From positions 1-64,000 of the forward strand of contig JAEVYU010000081.1 in NCBI GenBank assembly GCA_023392595.1: a stretch of DNA of 64,000 bases, written 5' to 3'. The stretch's first letter is position 1; every line of letters starts with the position of its first letter. The stretch comes from Bacillota bacterium. Its GTDB lineage: Bacteria > Bacillota > UBA4882 > UBA8346. The notes under the pieces are model-generated. The model did no database searches, was not told the DNA's origin, and was given only the letters and a program-made list of their open reading frames with translations. Of the stretch, positions 34,857 through 43,150 are shown in pieces. A program made the position numbers and the translations under genes.

Positions 34857-36459
34857 GCTTTTGATAGTTGACGATGAGGAAATCATCCGGATGGGGATCT
34901 TCAATACCATTCCTTGGACCGATTTAGCCATTAGCCAAGTGAAAACCGCAGCTAACGGAGGGGAAGGGCTGGCGCTGTTTGAACAATTTCATCCCGATAT
35001 CATATTAACCGACATTCGGATGCCGGTTGTGGACGGCTTGGAACTTTTAGGCCGGGTTGTACAGGCCGGAACCGGCGTAAAAGTAATTATTTTGAGCGGT
35101 TATGAAGATTTTGGTTATGCCCGGTCCGCGCTGAAACTGGGGGCGTTTGATTACTTATTGAAAACGGCTGACATTGCAGAATTAACCGGAGTTCTTCATA
35201 AAGCAGTCGTTGCCATCGAAAAAGATCGGCAAAAGGAACGTCAATTCGATAAAAGCCTGCTGTTATTGAGAAATCGGTATCTTAACGAGTTGCTTTTGAA
35301 AAGAGAGCGATTGGCCGAGATTTATCATGAATTAAATCTGGCTGGAACCACATTGGCGGATTCTTTGATCATGGCGGTAGGGGAGATGGATGAAATTACC
35401 CTGTTAAACGAAGAATCCTCCGGGGAACAGAGCCGGCTTTTAAGGTCACGGGTGCTTGAGATCGCCGGAGCGGAACTGGACAATCAGGGAACATGCTTTG
35501 AGAGTCATTCGGAAGAGTTGGTTTGGATTTATCATTGTGACCCTGATGTAAGTGAAACTGAAAACCGGCGCCGGTTCATAGCCCAATGTCATTCGGTTTC
35601 CAAACGGGTTGATTGCAGTCTTGATGTTTCTCTCAGGATAGGCCTTAGCAATGTTGGCTCCGGAGAAGCCAGGGTGAGTTTATGTTATGAACAAGCCCAA
35701 ACGGCGCTGGAGTATACATTGTTTACCGGAAAGGACAGCTTTATTTTATTTGAGGAAATTGCCGATAAAACGGGAGTTAACTTTCAAATCGCCGCCGATG
35801 ATGAATATAGATTATTCTCGGCGCTGAGAGTAGCCGATAAACAATTGGTTTTGGATACCCTTCATACAATCTTTGAGCAGATCCGTGAATGCCGGAGCAT
35901 CCGGGTTACCCACTTCCGGCAGATTTGCGGCGATCTCATAAGCAGCGCCTTCCGGGTGCTGCATGAGTTTAATATAAATCCGGCGGACCTGTTCGGGAGA
36001 GAGGTCCGTTTCCATGAAGAAATTAAAAAACAGCGGGATTTCACCGAAGCCAGGCAATGGGTGGTTGCGATATTTGAAAAAATGGCCGTTTATATCCTCC
36101 ATAATAAAATTCTCAAAAACAAGCGTGTGATTGAACAGGCTAAACAGTTCATAGCCGAACATTATCACGAGAATTTGACCCTCAATAAAATAGCGGAAAC
36201 GGTTTATATGAGTCCGAACTATTTTAGCAACTTATTCAGTAACGAAGTCGGAGAAAGTTTTTTGGAATACTTGACTTCATTACGGCTGCAAAAGGCAAAA
36301 CAATTATTGGGTGAAAAGGACGCTAAAGCCTTTGAAGTCGGGGAGAAAGTCGGTTATGACAACCCGCAGTACTTTAGTAAGATTTTTAAAAAGTATACCG
36401 GAATGACGCCTTCGGAGTATAGAGAATATTTACAAAAAAATTCCCCGGTGAATTCTTAA
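34849..36459 (+). CDS. Second YesN-type AraC response regulator
   Basis: About 536 residues. The receiver has LLIVDDEEIIRMG, phospho-Asp in IILTDIRMPVVDG and Lys in DYLLKTA (the usual KP is KT). A long central linker follows, then the C-terminal AraC double helix-turn-helix (MSPNYFSNLFSNEVGESF, NPQYFSKIFKKYTGMTPSEYREY). The ATG overlaps the kinase stop and follows GGAGGGAGAGGAAC. It precedes an FAD oxidoreductase and a sugar transporter, which it presumably controls. Confidence 0.92.
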   Translation: MYKLLIVDDEEIIRMGIFNTIPWTDLAISQVKTAANGGEGLALFEQFHPDIILTDIRMPVVDGLELLGRVVQAGTGVKVIILSGYEDFGYARSALKLGAFDYLLKTADIAELTGVLHKAVVAIEKDRQKERQFDKSLLLLRNRYLNELLLKRERLAEIYHELNLAGTTLADSLIMAVGEMDEITLLNEESSGEQSRLLRSRVLEIAGAELDNQGTCFESHSEELVWIYHCDPDVSETENRRRFIAQCHSVSKRVDCSLDVSLRIGLSNVGSGEARVSLCYEQAQTALEYTLFTGKDSFILFEEIADKTGVNFQIAADDEYRLFSALRVADKQLVLDTLHTIFEQIRECRSIRVTHFRQICGDLISSAFRVLHEFNINPADLFGREVRFHEEIKKQRDFTEARQWVVAIFEKMAVYILHNKILKNKRVIEQAKQFIAEHYHENLTLNKIAETVYMSPNYFSNLFSNEVGESFLEYLTSLRLQKAKQLLGEKDAKAFEVGEKVGYDNPQYFSKIFKKYTGMTPSEYREYLQKNSPVNS

Positions 36460-36642
36460 AAACGTGCAAGTTTCCCGTAGAAATAAACAATAAAATGTTG
36501 CTTCATTGCCGCTATAATGATGAAAGGCAATGATTTTTTTATGGTAAGCCTTCTTTTGGACATTCAAATTTTGCTCGGGAAATTTTCAGCAGCGTTGCGC
36601 GTTGGGAGATTGGCCAAAGTTTTTGCAGAGGGGGATTAGAAA

Positions 36643-37992
36643 ATGGCAGATTATGATGTGGCGATTGTTGGAGGGGGAATCTCCGGAACCATGGCGGCCA
36701 TAGCCGCTGCCCGTTGCGGGGCTAAAATCTTACTCATCGAAGCATACGGTTTTCTGGGTGGAATGCTGACTGCGGCCGGAGTTGGACCCATGATGACATT
36801 TCATGCCGGAGACCAACAAGTAATCCGGGGGGTCACCGGAGAACTGATTGATCGCTTGGTGGATAAAGATAAGTCGGTCGGGCATATCTTTGACACCACC
36901 GGATTTACTTATACCGTTACTCCTTTTGATCTTGAAGGAATGAAGCGGGAGTTGGAAACCATGGTGCTGGAAAGCGGCGGGGAGATTTTGTATCATACCA
37001 TGCTCGCAGGGGCGAAAACGGCTGGCGGTGAAATCAAACAGATTACTTTATGCAACAAAAACGGGTTAAGTGAATTGGCCGCGAAAGTGTTTGTCGATGC
37101 CACTGGGGATGCCGATCTTTCTGCTATGGCCGGGGTTGAATGTGCCAAGGGCCGCCAAACGGACGGAGCGGCTCAGCCGATGACCATGAAACTCCGGATG
37201 ACTCATGTAAACATCGCAGAAGTAAAAGCATACATCAAAGCCAATCCCGATGAATTTCCCCGTTTAAAAGGGAACACCTCCATCATCGACCAGGCGCCCC
37301 GGTTATCCATCGGCGGTTTTGTCAATTCGGTAAAAGCCGCGCGGGCAAGGGGAGAAATCACGTTCCCCAGGGAAGAATTGTTATTTTTTGAAACCAGTAA
37401 TCCCGGCGAAGTCATTATCAATACCTCAAGGGTGATTGGATTCGACAGTACGGATGCCTGGAGCTATAGCCGGGCGGAGATAGAAGGCAGGAGACAGGCC
37501 AGGGAATTGGAGCTGTTCCTGAAGAATAGAATTCAGGGTTTTCAAAAGGCCCGAATGGTTTGTTCCGGGCCGGCGATTGGGGTAAGGAGTTCCAGACAGA
37601 TTAAAGGCCTGTACACGATAACAGCCCAGGATTTGCTCTCCTGTAAAAAGTTCGCCGATGGAATCGCCCATTCGGGATACCCCCTCGATATTCATAACCC
37701 CGGTGGGGAGGGCACCCAGTCAATCCATCTTCAAGCGGGCCAATTTTATACCATTCCTTACCGGTCGCTGGTAAATGGACAAATAAACAATCTGGTTACG
37801 GTCGGGAGACCGATTGCCGCCACTTTCGAGGCCCAGTCGGCGATCAGGTTATCTCCCACCGCCGGGGCGATTGGACATGCCGGTGGGGTGGCGGCGGCTC
37901 TGGCAGTAAAGGATAAAGTATCAACGAGCGAAGTCAATATTTCTGAATTGCAGAACGCTTTAAAAGAACAGGGAGCTTATTTGGATATATAA
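36643..37992 (+). CDS. FAD-dependent oxidoreductase
   Basis: A 449-residue cytoplasmic flavoprotein of the FAD_oxidored group. The N-terminal Rossmann motif is DVAIVGGGISGTMAAIAAARCG (GxGxxG near residues 10-15), followed by LLIEAYGFLGGMLTAAGVGP. The mid-segment KVFVDATGDADLSAMAGVE and the C-terminal VTVGRPIAATFEAQSAIRLSPTAGAIGHAGGVAAALA complete the fold. No Fe-S ligands are seen. ATG 36643 follows AGAGGGGGATT. It sits between the YesN-type regulator and a CUT1 transporter, so oxidation of the imported compound is possible. The substrate is unknown. Confidence 0.85.
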   Translation: MADYDVAIVGGGISGTMAAIAAARCGAKILLIEAYGFLGGMLTAAGVGPMMTFHAGDQQVIRGVTGELIDRLVDKDKSVGHIFDTTGFTYTVTPFDLEGMKRELETMVLESGGEILYHTMLAGAKTAGGEIKQITLCNKNGLSELAAKVFVDATGDADLSAMAGVECAKGRQTDGAAQPMTMKLRMTHVNIAEVKAYIKANPDEFPRLKGNTSIIDQAPRLSIGGFVNSVKAARARGEITFPREELLFFETSNPGEVIINTSRVIGFDSTDAWSYSRAEIEGRRQARELELFLKNRIQGFQKARMVCSGPAIGVRSSRQIKGLYTITAQDLLSCKKFADGIAHSGYPLDIHNPGGEGTQSIHLQAGQFYTIPYRSLVNGQINNLVTVGRPIAATFEAQSAIRLSPTAGAIGHAGGVAAALAVKDKVSTSEVNISELQNALKEQGAYLDI

Positions 37993-38014
37993 CTCACCGG
38001 CTTGAATGGTTGCC

Positions 38015-38195
38015 GATTCGTAAAGAGAAGAACCATCGGAATCTTTGGGAATAAAGGAGTCTATTGAATCGTAAAAATGGACAATTTTTCGGTAAGAATG
38101 TTCATTGGTTTAAAAGGTTGTTGAGATTATAATAAAAATCACCATCAACCTTACCGCGGCAAAGGTCATAAAAACGAGTGGATTGATTCGTAAAG
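38015..38195 (+). promoter_or_regulatory. Repeated GATTCGTAAAG motifs upstream of transporter
   Basis: GATTCGTAAAG at 38015-38025 and 38185-38195, with a variant GAATCGTAAAA at 38066-38076, all in direct orientation in the 220-bp gap before the binding-protein gene. They are candidate operator sites for the adjacent AraC-type regulator; the evidence is only recurrence and position. Confidence 0.3.
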
Positions 38196-38212
38196 TTATT
38201 GGAGGGAGTTTC

Positions 38213-39466
38213 ATGAAAAAAATTAGATTCAATTTGATGTTCTCGCTGGGTGTCTTGTTGGTGTTAACGGTTTCCGTAATCGGGCTGGCGGCTGTCAAGC
38301 CGGTTACTTTAAAAATGGTTATTTGGGGTAACCCAAGGCATGTCGATATGTACGATAAGCTGTTGGATTCCTACAAAAAAACCCATCCCCATGTTACTAT
38401 GGAGGTTATCGTCGCACCGTACGGTGAGTTTACTGAAAAAGTCACTTCCATGATTGCCAGCGGCAATCCACCGGATGTTACCTGGTGGTCTGAAGACAGC
38501 CTTCCTTACTTCGCAGACAAAGGGTATTTTATGGAGCTTGATTCTCCGCTTAAAAAGTGGGGCGCGGACTGGGATGTCGATGATTTTTACCCGTCCACCT
38601 TGGAGGCGGCCCGCTGGAAAGGGAAATTATATGCGATACCCTTTTCAACTCCAGCCCCGGTTTTATACTACAATAAAAAGCTGTTTGACGAAGCGGGTCT
38701 GAAATATCCGGATCAGAATTGGACCTGGGATAATTTTGACGCGGCGGTCAGGAAATTGACGAAGGGTGAAGCGGCTACCAAGATATATGGCGTCGATAAC
38801 TTGTTGGATAAGGGGAATGATTGGCAGAACCTGTTAAATTTAATCCGGTCTTATGGCGGGAAATTCATGAATAAGACCAAGACCAAGTGTATCATCAATA
38901 GTCCCCAATCGGCACTTGCCCTTAAGAAGTATATGGAATGGGTTAATGGCGGGTATTCGACTAAACCCGGAGTTTCCGCGCCTTTTGAACAGAACCGGGT
39001 CGGAATGTTCGTGGGCTTTATGAGCATGAAAGCGCGCTTTGATGGTGTTAAAGATTTGGATTACGATATTGCATACCTGCCCAAGGGTCCTGCCGGACGG
39101 ATATTACGGAGCGGTTTTGCGGGACTGGTTGTCTTGAAATCAACCCAATATAAAAAGGAAAGTCTCGATCTATTGGGTTTCTTAAGCAGTAAAGAAGGAA
39201 TTAAAGCGCAATCGCTCTACTTCGGGCCGCCGCGGAAATCCATCGGCCTTTCCAAGGAATTCCTCGATCCGGCAACACCGCCGGCGAATAAAAAAATATT
39301 TATCGAGTCCTTGCAATATAGTTCGGTAACGGAGAAATTTCCCTTGTTTGTGAAGGCCAACATCATGGCCCAGGAAGAAATCGACTTGATGGTGGCGGGA
39401 AAACAACCGGTAGAAGAGACGCTGAAAAAGATTCAGGGACGGATTAACGCGCTTTTGGCAAATTAA
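38213..39466 (+). CDS. Sugar ABC transporter substrate-binding protein 2
   Basis: A 417-residue exported family-1 binding protein with signal peptide (1-27, ending near GLAAVKP) and no lipobox. Typical segments are MVIWGNPRHVDMYDKLL, IASGNPPDVTWWSEDSLPYFA, KLYAIPFSTPAPVLYYNKKLFDEAGL and FAGLVVLKS. ATG 38213 has TTGGAGGGAG at good spacing. It is the first gene of a binding protein-permease-permease set. Its ligand probably differs from that of the 21917 protein, because sequence similarity is confined to family features. Confidence 0.92.
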   Translation: MKKIRFNLMFSLGVLLVLTVSVIGLAAVKPVTLKMVIWGNPRHVDMYDKLLDSYKKTHPHVTMEVIVAPYGEFTEKVTSMIASGNPPDVTWWSEDSLPYFADKGYFMELDSPLKKWGADWDVDDFYPSTLEAARWKGKLYAIPFSTPAPVLYYNKKLFDEAGLKYPDQNWTWDNFDAAVRKLTKGEAATKIYGVDNLLDKGNDWQNLLNLIRSYGGKFMNKTKTKCIINSPQSALALKKYMEWVNGGYSTKPGVSAPFEQNRVGMFVGFMSMKARFDGVKDLDYDIAYLPKGPAGRILRSGFAGLVVLKSTQYKKESLDLLGFLSSKEGIKAQSLYFGPPRKSIGLSKEFLDPATPPANKKIFIESLQYSSVTEKFPLFVKANIMAQEEIDLMVAGKQPVEETLKKIQGRINALLAN

Positions 39467-39608
39467 TCATTTTGATGAGGCTGTCTTAAAGTAATTTAAA
39501 GCTCTTAAGGTATACAAGATAAAATCACCGGGGTTGTATATCTTGACATTTAAATTTTTCTTTGGGACAGCCCTGTTTTTAATCCGGAACTGCAAGAAAG
39601 GAGATATT

Positions 39609-40547
39609 ATGGCGACAGCTAAAATAAATTACCCCGAAGGGACCGGGCGGGAATTATCCCCTAAGGGGGACTTGTTTCGCGGGGACCGGCTTTGGGGAAT
39701 TTTATTCATTATGCCTTTAATGATCGGGCTGGTCATCTTTTTATTGGTTCCGTTGTTACGGAGCGCATATTTAGGGTTCACCAATTTTAATGTATTGGAA
39801 GCGCCCCATTTTATTGGAGTTCGGAATTATCTGGACTTATTTCAAAAAGACCGGATGTTTCAAAAAGCTTTTCTAAATACCTTGCTCTTCACCGCCGGGC
39901 TCGTACCCTTAAATGTGGTGTTGGCAGTTGTAACTTCGCTGTTATTGAATCAGGTGCGAAAATTGGCCAGCCTTTTTCGAGCGGTTTATTTCATCCCGGT
40001 AATCACATCGGAAGTGGTATTTTCCGTGGTTTGGCTTTGGATCTGGAACTATGATTATGGTTTGGTCAATTATATATTGAGAACGGTCGGGATTGCCGGG
40101 CCGAATTGGCTGGGGGATTCAAATTGGGCCATGTCTTCGGTGATCATCACCAGGGTTTTAAAAAATTTGGGGATGAATGTAGTCATTATCCTGGCTTCGT
40201 TACAATCCATACCGGAGATGTATTACGAGGCGGCGGAACTTGACGGGGCGGGCTGGTTTAAAAAAACCATCCATGTGACATTACCCGAACTGGGTCCGGT
40301 AATTTTTTTAACATTGATGGTAACCGTAATTGGCGCTTTTAAGGTGTTCGGTTCAATTTACGTTTTAACGGGCGGCGGGCCTGCCGGGTCAACCAATGTA
40401 CTGGTGATGTATTTATATCAGATGGGCTTTAAGACCTTTGAATATGGCAAGGCTTCGGCAATCGGAATGGTTATCTTCGTCATCGTATGTATCTTAACGC
40501 TGGTTCAGTGGACTTTACGAAAAAAAATGGTTTATCAGGAGGAATGA
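39609..40547 (+). CDS. Sugar ABC transporter permease 2 (MalF type)
   Basis: A CUT1 permease of about 312 residues and six transmembrane helices. The N-terminal FIMPLMIGLVIFLLVPLLRSAYLGFTNFN, the EAA loop YYEAAELDGAGWFKKTIHVTLPEL and VLTGGGPAGSTN are standard. ATG 39609 follows AAAGGAG; the longer frame from 39534 has no conserved N-terminus. The stop overlaps an ATG of the next frame, and the next permease starts within six bases. Confidence 0.9.
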   Translation: MATAKINYPEGTGRELSPKGDLFRGDRLWGILFIMPLMIGLVIFLLVPLLRSAYLGFTNFNVLEAPHFIGVRNYLDLFQKDRMFQKAFLNTLLFTAGLVPLNVVLAVVTSLLLNQVRKLASLFRAVYFIPVITSEVVFSVVWLWIWNYDYGLVNYILRTVGIAGPNWLGDSNWAMSSVIITRVLKNLGMNVVIILASLQSIPEMYYEAAELDGAGWFKKTIHVTLPELGPVIFLTLMVTVIGAFKVFGSIYVLTGGGPAGSTNVLVMYLYQMGFKTFEYGKASAIGMVIFVIVCILTLVQWTLRKKMVYQEE

Positions 40548-40552
40548 TTGAG

Positions 40553-41440
40553 ATGGGACAAGAGGCATCGAAAATTATACAATATGAAGCAGTAACTGAT
40601 AAACACCGCTCTCCGATCAAACTGAATCAGCTTTTTACCCACCTATTTCTTTTAGCGCTGGGGTTAATCTTAATATTGCCGTTTATTTGGATGGTTTCAA
40701 CTTCGCTTAAAAATCCGGGTAGTGAGTTTTATTATCCGCCGCAATGGCTCCCCAACCCGATTACATTGCACAATTATCAAACCGCCTTATCCAGAGCGGA
40801 CTTTATTCAAAGTTATTACAATAGCATAAAAGTGGCGGTACTAACGGTAATTCCCACCATCTTTTTGGTCTCGATTGCCGCGTATGCCTTTGTTAAATTG
40901 AAATTTAAAGGCCGTAACAGCCTGTTTTTCCTGGTTATTATGCTCATCATGATACCCCAGGAAGTAACATTGATACCCAATCTGTTGTTAATGAAAAGTT
41001 TTGGCTGGCTGGATACCCATGCCGCCCTGGTAATTCCTAATATTTTCGGCAGTGGAGCTGTTTTCGCCCTCTTTATTATGAGGCAAAATATTTTATCAAT
41101 CCCGGACTCGTTGATTGAGTCCGGAAAAATTGACGGGGCCAATCATTTTCAAATCTTTGTGAAATTGATTTTTCCGCTAACCAAGTCGGCGGTTGCTACC
41201 ATGAGCATTTTCACTTTGATGAATTCCTGGAACGATTTTATTTACCCGTTGGTGTATCTCAATTCGACCGCTAAATATACTTTGCCTTTGTCGATCGCCA
41301 TGTTCCAACAAGCTTACGGGATGACGGAATGGACGGTCTGGATGGCCGCGGCGACGGTGAGTATATTGCCGCTATTGATCGGGTTTTTGTTTGCCCAAAA
41401 ACAATTTATCAGTTCAATGGCAATGACGGGAATAAAATGA
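40553..41440 (+). CDS. Sugar ABC transporter permease 2 (MalG type)
   Basis: A CUT1 permease of about 295 residues. It has TM1 LFLLALGLILILPFIWMVSTSLK, the EAA loop LIESGKIDGANHFQIFVKLIFPL, the NSWNDFIYPL segment and a C-terminal SSMAMTGIK typical of MalG. ATG 40553 is correctly spaced from GGAGG; ATG 40544 overlaps the previous stop but sits too close to that site. After the stop a GGAGGAG precedes only a three-codon frame, so the operon's next gene appears lost before the convergent MFS gene. Confidence 0.9.
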   Translation: MGQEASKIIQYEAVTDKHRSPIKLNQLFTHLFLLALGLILILPFIWMVSTSLKNPGSEFYYPPQWLPNPITLHNYQTALSRADFIQSYYNSIKVAVLTVIPTIFLVSIAAYAFVKLKFKGRNSLFFLVIMLIMIPQEVTLIPNLLLMKSFGWLDTHAALVIPNIFGSGAVFALFIMRQNILSIPDSLIESGKIDGANHFQIFVKLIFPLTKSAVATMSIFTLMNSWNDFIYPLVYLNSTAKYTLPLSIAMFQQAYGMTEWTVWMAAATVSILPLLIGFLFAQKQFISSMAMTGIK

Positions 41441-41507
41441 GGAGGAGTTACTGTGACTCAATGAATGGTTTCAAAATGAAAGCCGGAATATCGGCCATTC
41501 ATCTTGG

Positions 41508-42755
41508 TCATTCATTGATGTCGGGCAACCGTTTTGGGATTTTCAAGAAAAGAATCCCAGCCAACAGTAATAAGGGAAAGATAATCGCTATCAATAATCC
41601 GGATTTTAATCCCAATTGCTCCGGGTTCAAATGATGAGCCGCACCAATGGCCAGTAATTTGGAGGACCTTTGGGATAGATCCGAAATCCATCCCGCCAGC
41701 CACGGACCCACCGAACAGCCTACATCGCCGAAAATTGCCAGCACGCCGAACATGGCGGTACCGCCCTTGGGATAATATTCCGCCGTTAGACTGAGTGTTC
41801 CCGGCCACATTAAGCTGATGGACAATCCGCAAACCGCGCACCCTAAAAGAGAAATCAGTGGTATGTTAACAAAGACGGTAATGGCATAACAAGCGGTACA
41901 TAAAAGTCCGCTGGCAATCAAAGCTTTTTTCAGATTGATTTTATGCCCCCAAAAGCCATATACACTGCGCCCGATCCCCATTAAAATCGCAAACAGGCAG
42001 GGACCGAGGATATCTCCCGTTACCTTAGGGACTTCCAGTCCTTTTTGGGCAAATAGGGAAGACCATTGGGACATCGTCAATTCGGAAGCCCCGGCGCACA
42101 TCATCAGCAGAATGGCAATGATAAATGCTTTTGACCCCAGCAATTGCTTTACGGGTATTTTATCATGTTCGGGAACCGCCGGCATCAGAGGCACTTTCAT
42201 AAATAAAAAAACATTCAATAATGGAATCAACGACCAGACAAGGGGTAATAGGTACCAAATGTCATTACCCAAAGCTTTCATGATTAACGTCGTTATCAGA
42301 ACGACGACCATTTGGCCCCAACAATAAAATGAATGCAGCAAACTCATTGCCGAAGCCTTGGCCTCGCCGGGTAAAGAGTCTACGATCGGGCTGATTAAAA
42401 CCTCTATCAATCCGCCGCCCATTGCATAAATTACAACCGCGATCATTAGCCCGGTATAGGGTGAGGACAATAGATTGGGCAATATCCCGAGGGAAATTAA
42501 TCCGAAAGCGCAAAAAACGTGGGCTAATATGGCGGTGTTGCGCCAGCCCCATTTATCGGCATATTTAACAGCAAGGAAATCGGCCAGAATTTGGGTTCCA
42601 AAATTAATTAAAATCAGCCGGCCGATCATTTCAAAGGAAATCTTGAATTGATCCTGAAAAACAATGAACAGTATGGGAGCGAGATTGTTTACAATGGCCT
42701 GGCTGATAAATCCCAAATAGCAAGCGGAAAGCGTATGTTGGAACGTCAGTTTCAT
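41508..42755 (-). CDS. Major facilitator superfamily transporter
   Basis: A 415-residue, 12-helix MFS protein. The cytoplasmic loop 2-3 motif is degenerate (DFLAVKYADKWGWRNT). The second half starts after a loop containing PEHDKIPVKQLLGS and carries the pseudo-repeat GIGRSVYGFWGHKINLKKAL. It resembles the FucP/sugar-porter-like branch that accompanies glycoside utilisation loci. It is convergent with the sugar transporter operon and separated by 67 bp holding only a weak GCCG/CGGC hairpin. The substrate is unknown. Confidence 0.85.
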   Translation of the reverse strand: MKLTFQHTLSACYLGFISQAIVNNLAPILFIVFQDQFKISFEMIGRLILINFGTQILADFLAVKYADKWGWRNTAILAHVFCAFGLISLGILPNLLSSPYTGLMIAVVIYAMGGGLIEVLISPIVDSLPGEAKASAMSLLHSFYCWGQMVVVLITTLIMKALGNDIWYLLPLVWSLIPLLNVFLFMKVPLMPAVPEHDKIPVKQLLGSKAFIIAILLMMCAGASELTMSQWSSLFAQKGLEVPKVTGDILGPCLFAILMGIGRSVYGFWGHKINLKKALIASGLLCTACYAITVFVNIPLISLLGCAVCGLSISLMWPGTLSLTAEYYPKGGTAMFGVLAIFGDVGCSVGPWLAGWISDLSQRSSKLLAIGAAHHLNPEQLGLKSGLLIAIIFPLLLLAGILFLKIPKRLPDINE

Positions 42756-43150
42756 CTTTAAGTTTCCTTATTGGCACAGTAGATTTTAACCCCGATGCGG
42801 CAAGTGTATATGGACTACGGTTTTGGGGATTGCTTGTCGGATTTACGTTTAAACCTAAATATCATTCGATGATGATTGAATTTTCACCTGCTTTCAACGA
42901 TAATAAGTTGGGCAAAAGCTGGATGACGTTGAAAATTTTTTAAGAACGGATTGCGATATTCGTCATAATCATGCCCGTATGTTCTTGAAAGTGAGATAGT
43001 CTCAACAAACTTGGATATAACGACCAAATTAGTCGAAAATGGGGTTTGACCGATTTTGGGTTTGAGGCGGATTTTTAGTAAAATAGAGATTCCTGTGAAG
43101 AAAAACCATGAAAGTGCCATAATATACCTATTATCGATAAGGAGAACTCC
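42756..43150. other. Intergenic region, nothing recognised
   Basis: The 395-bp gap between the divergent MFS and helD genes should contain both promoters, but I see no consensus -35/-10 pair, repeat, RNA gene or credible frame. An AAGGAGAAC ribosome-binding site precedes the helD start. Confidence 0.5.

Noticed and set aside
41441..41474. Gene start after GGAGGAGTTACTGTG
   Set aside because: Only three codons are open before a stop; noted as a probable lost gene but not annotated.
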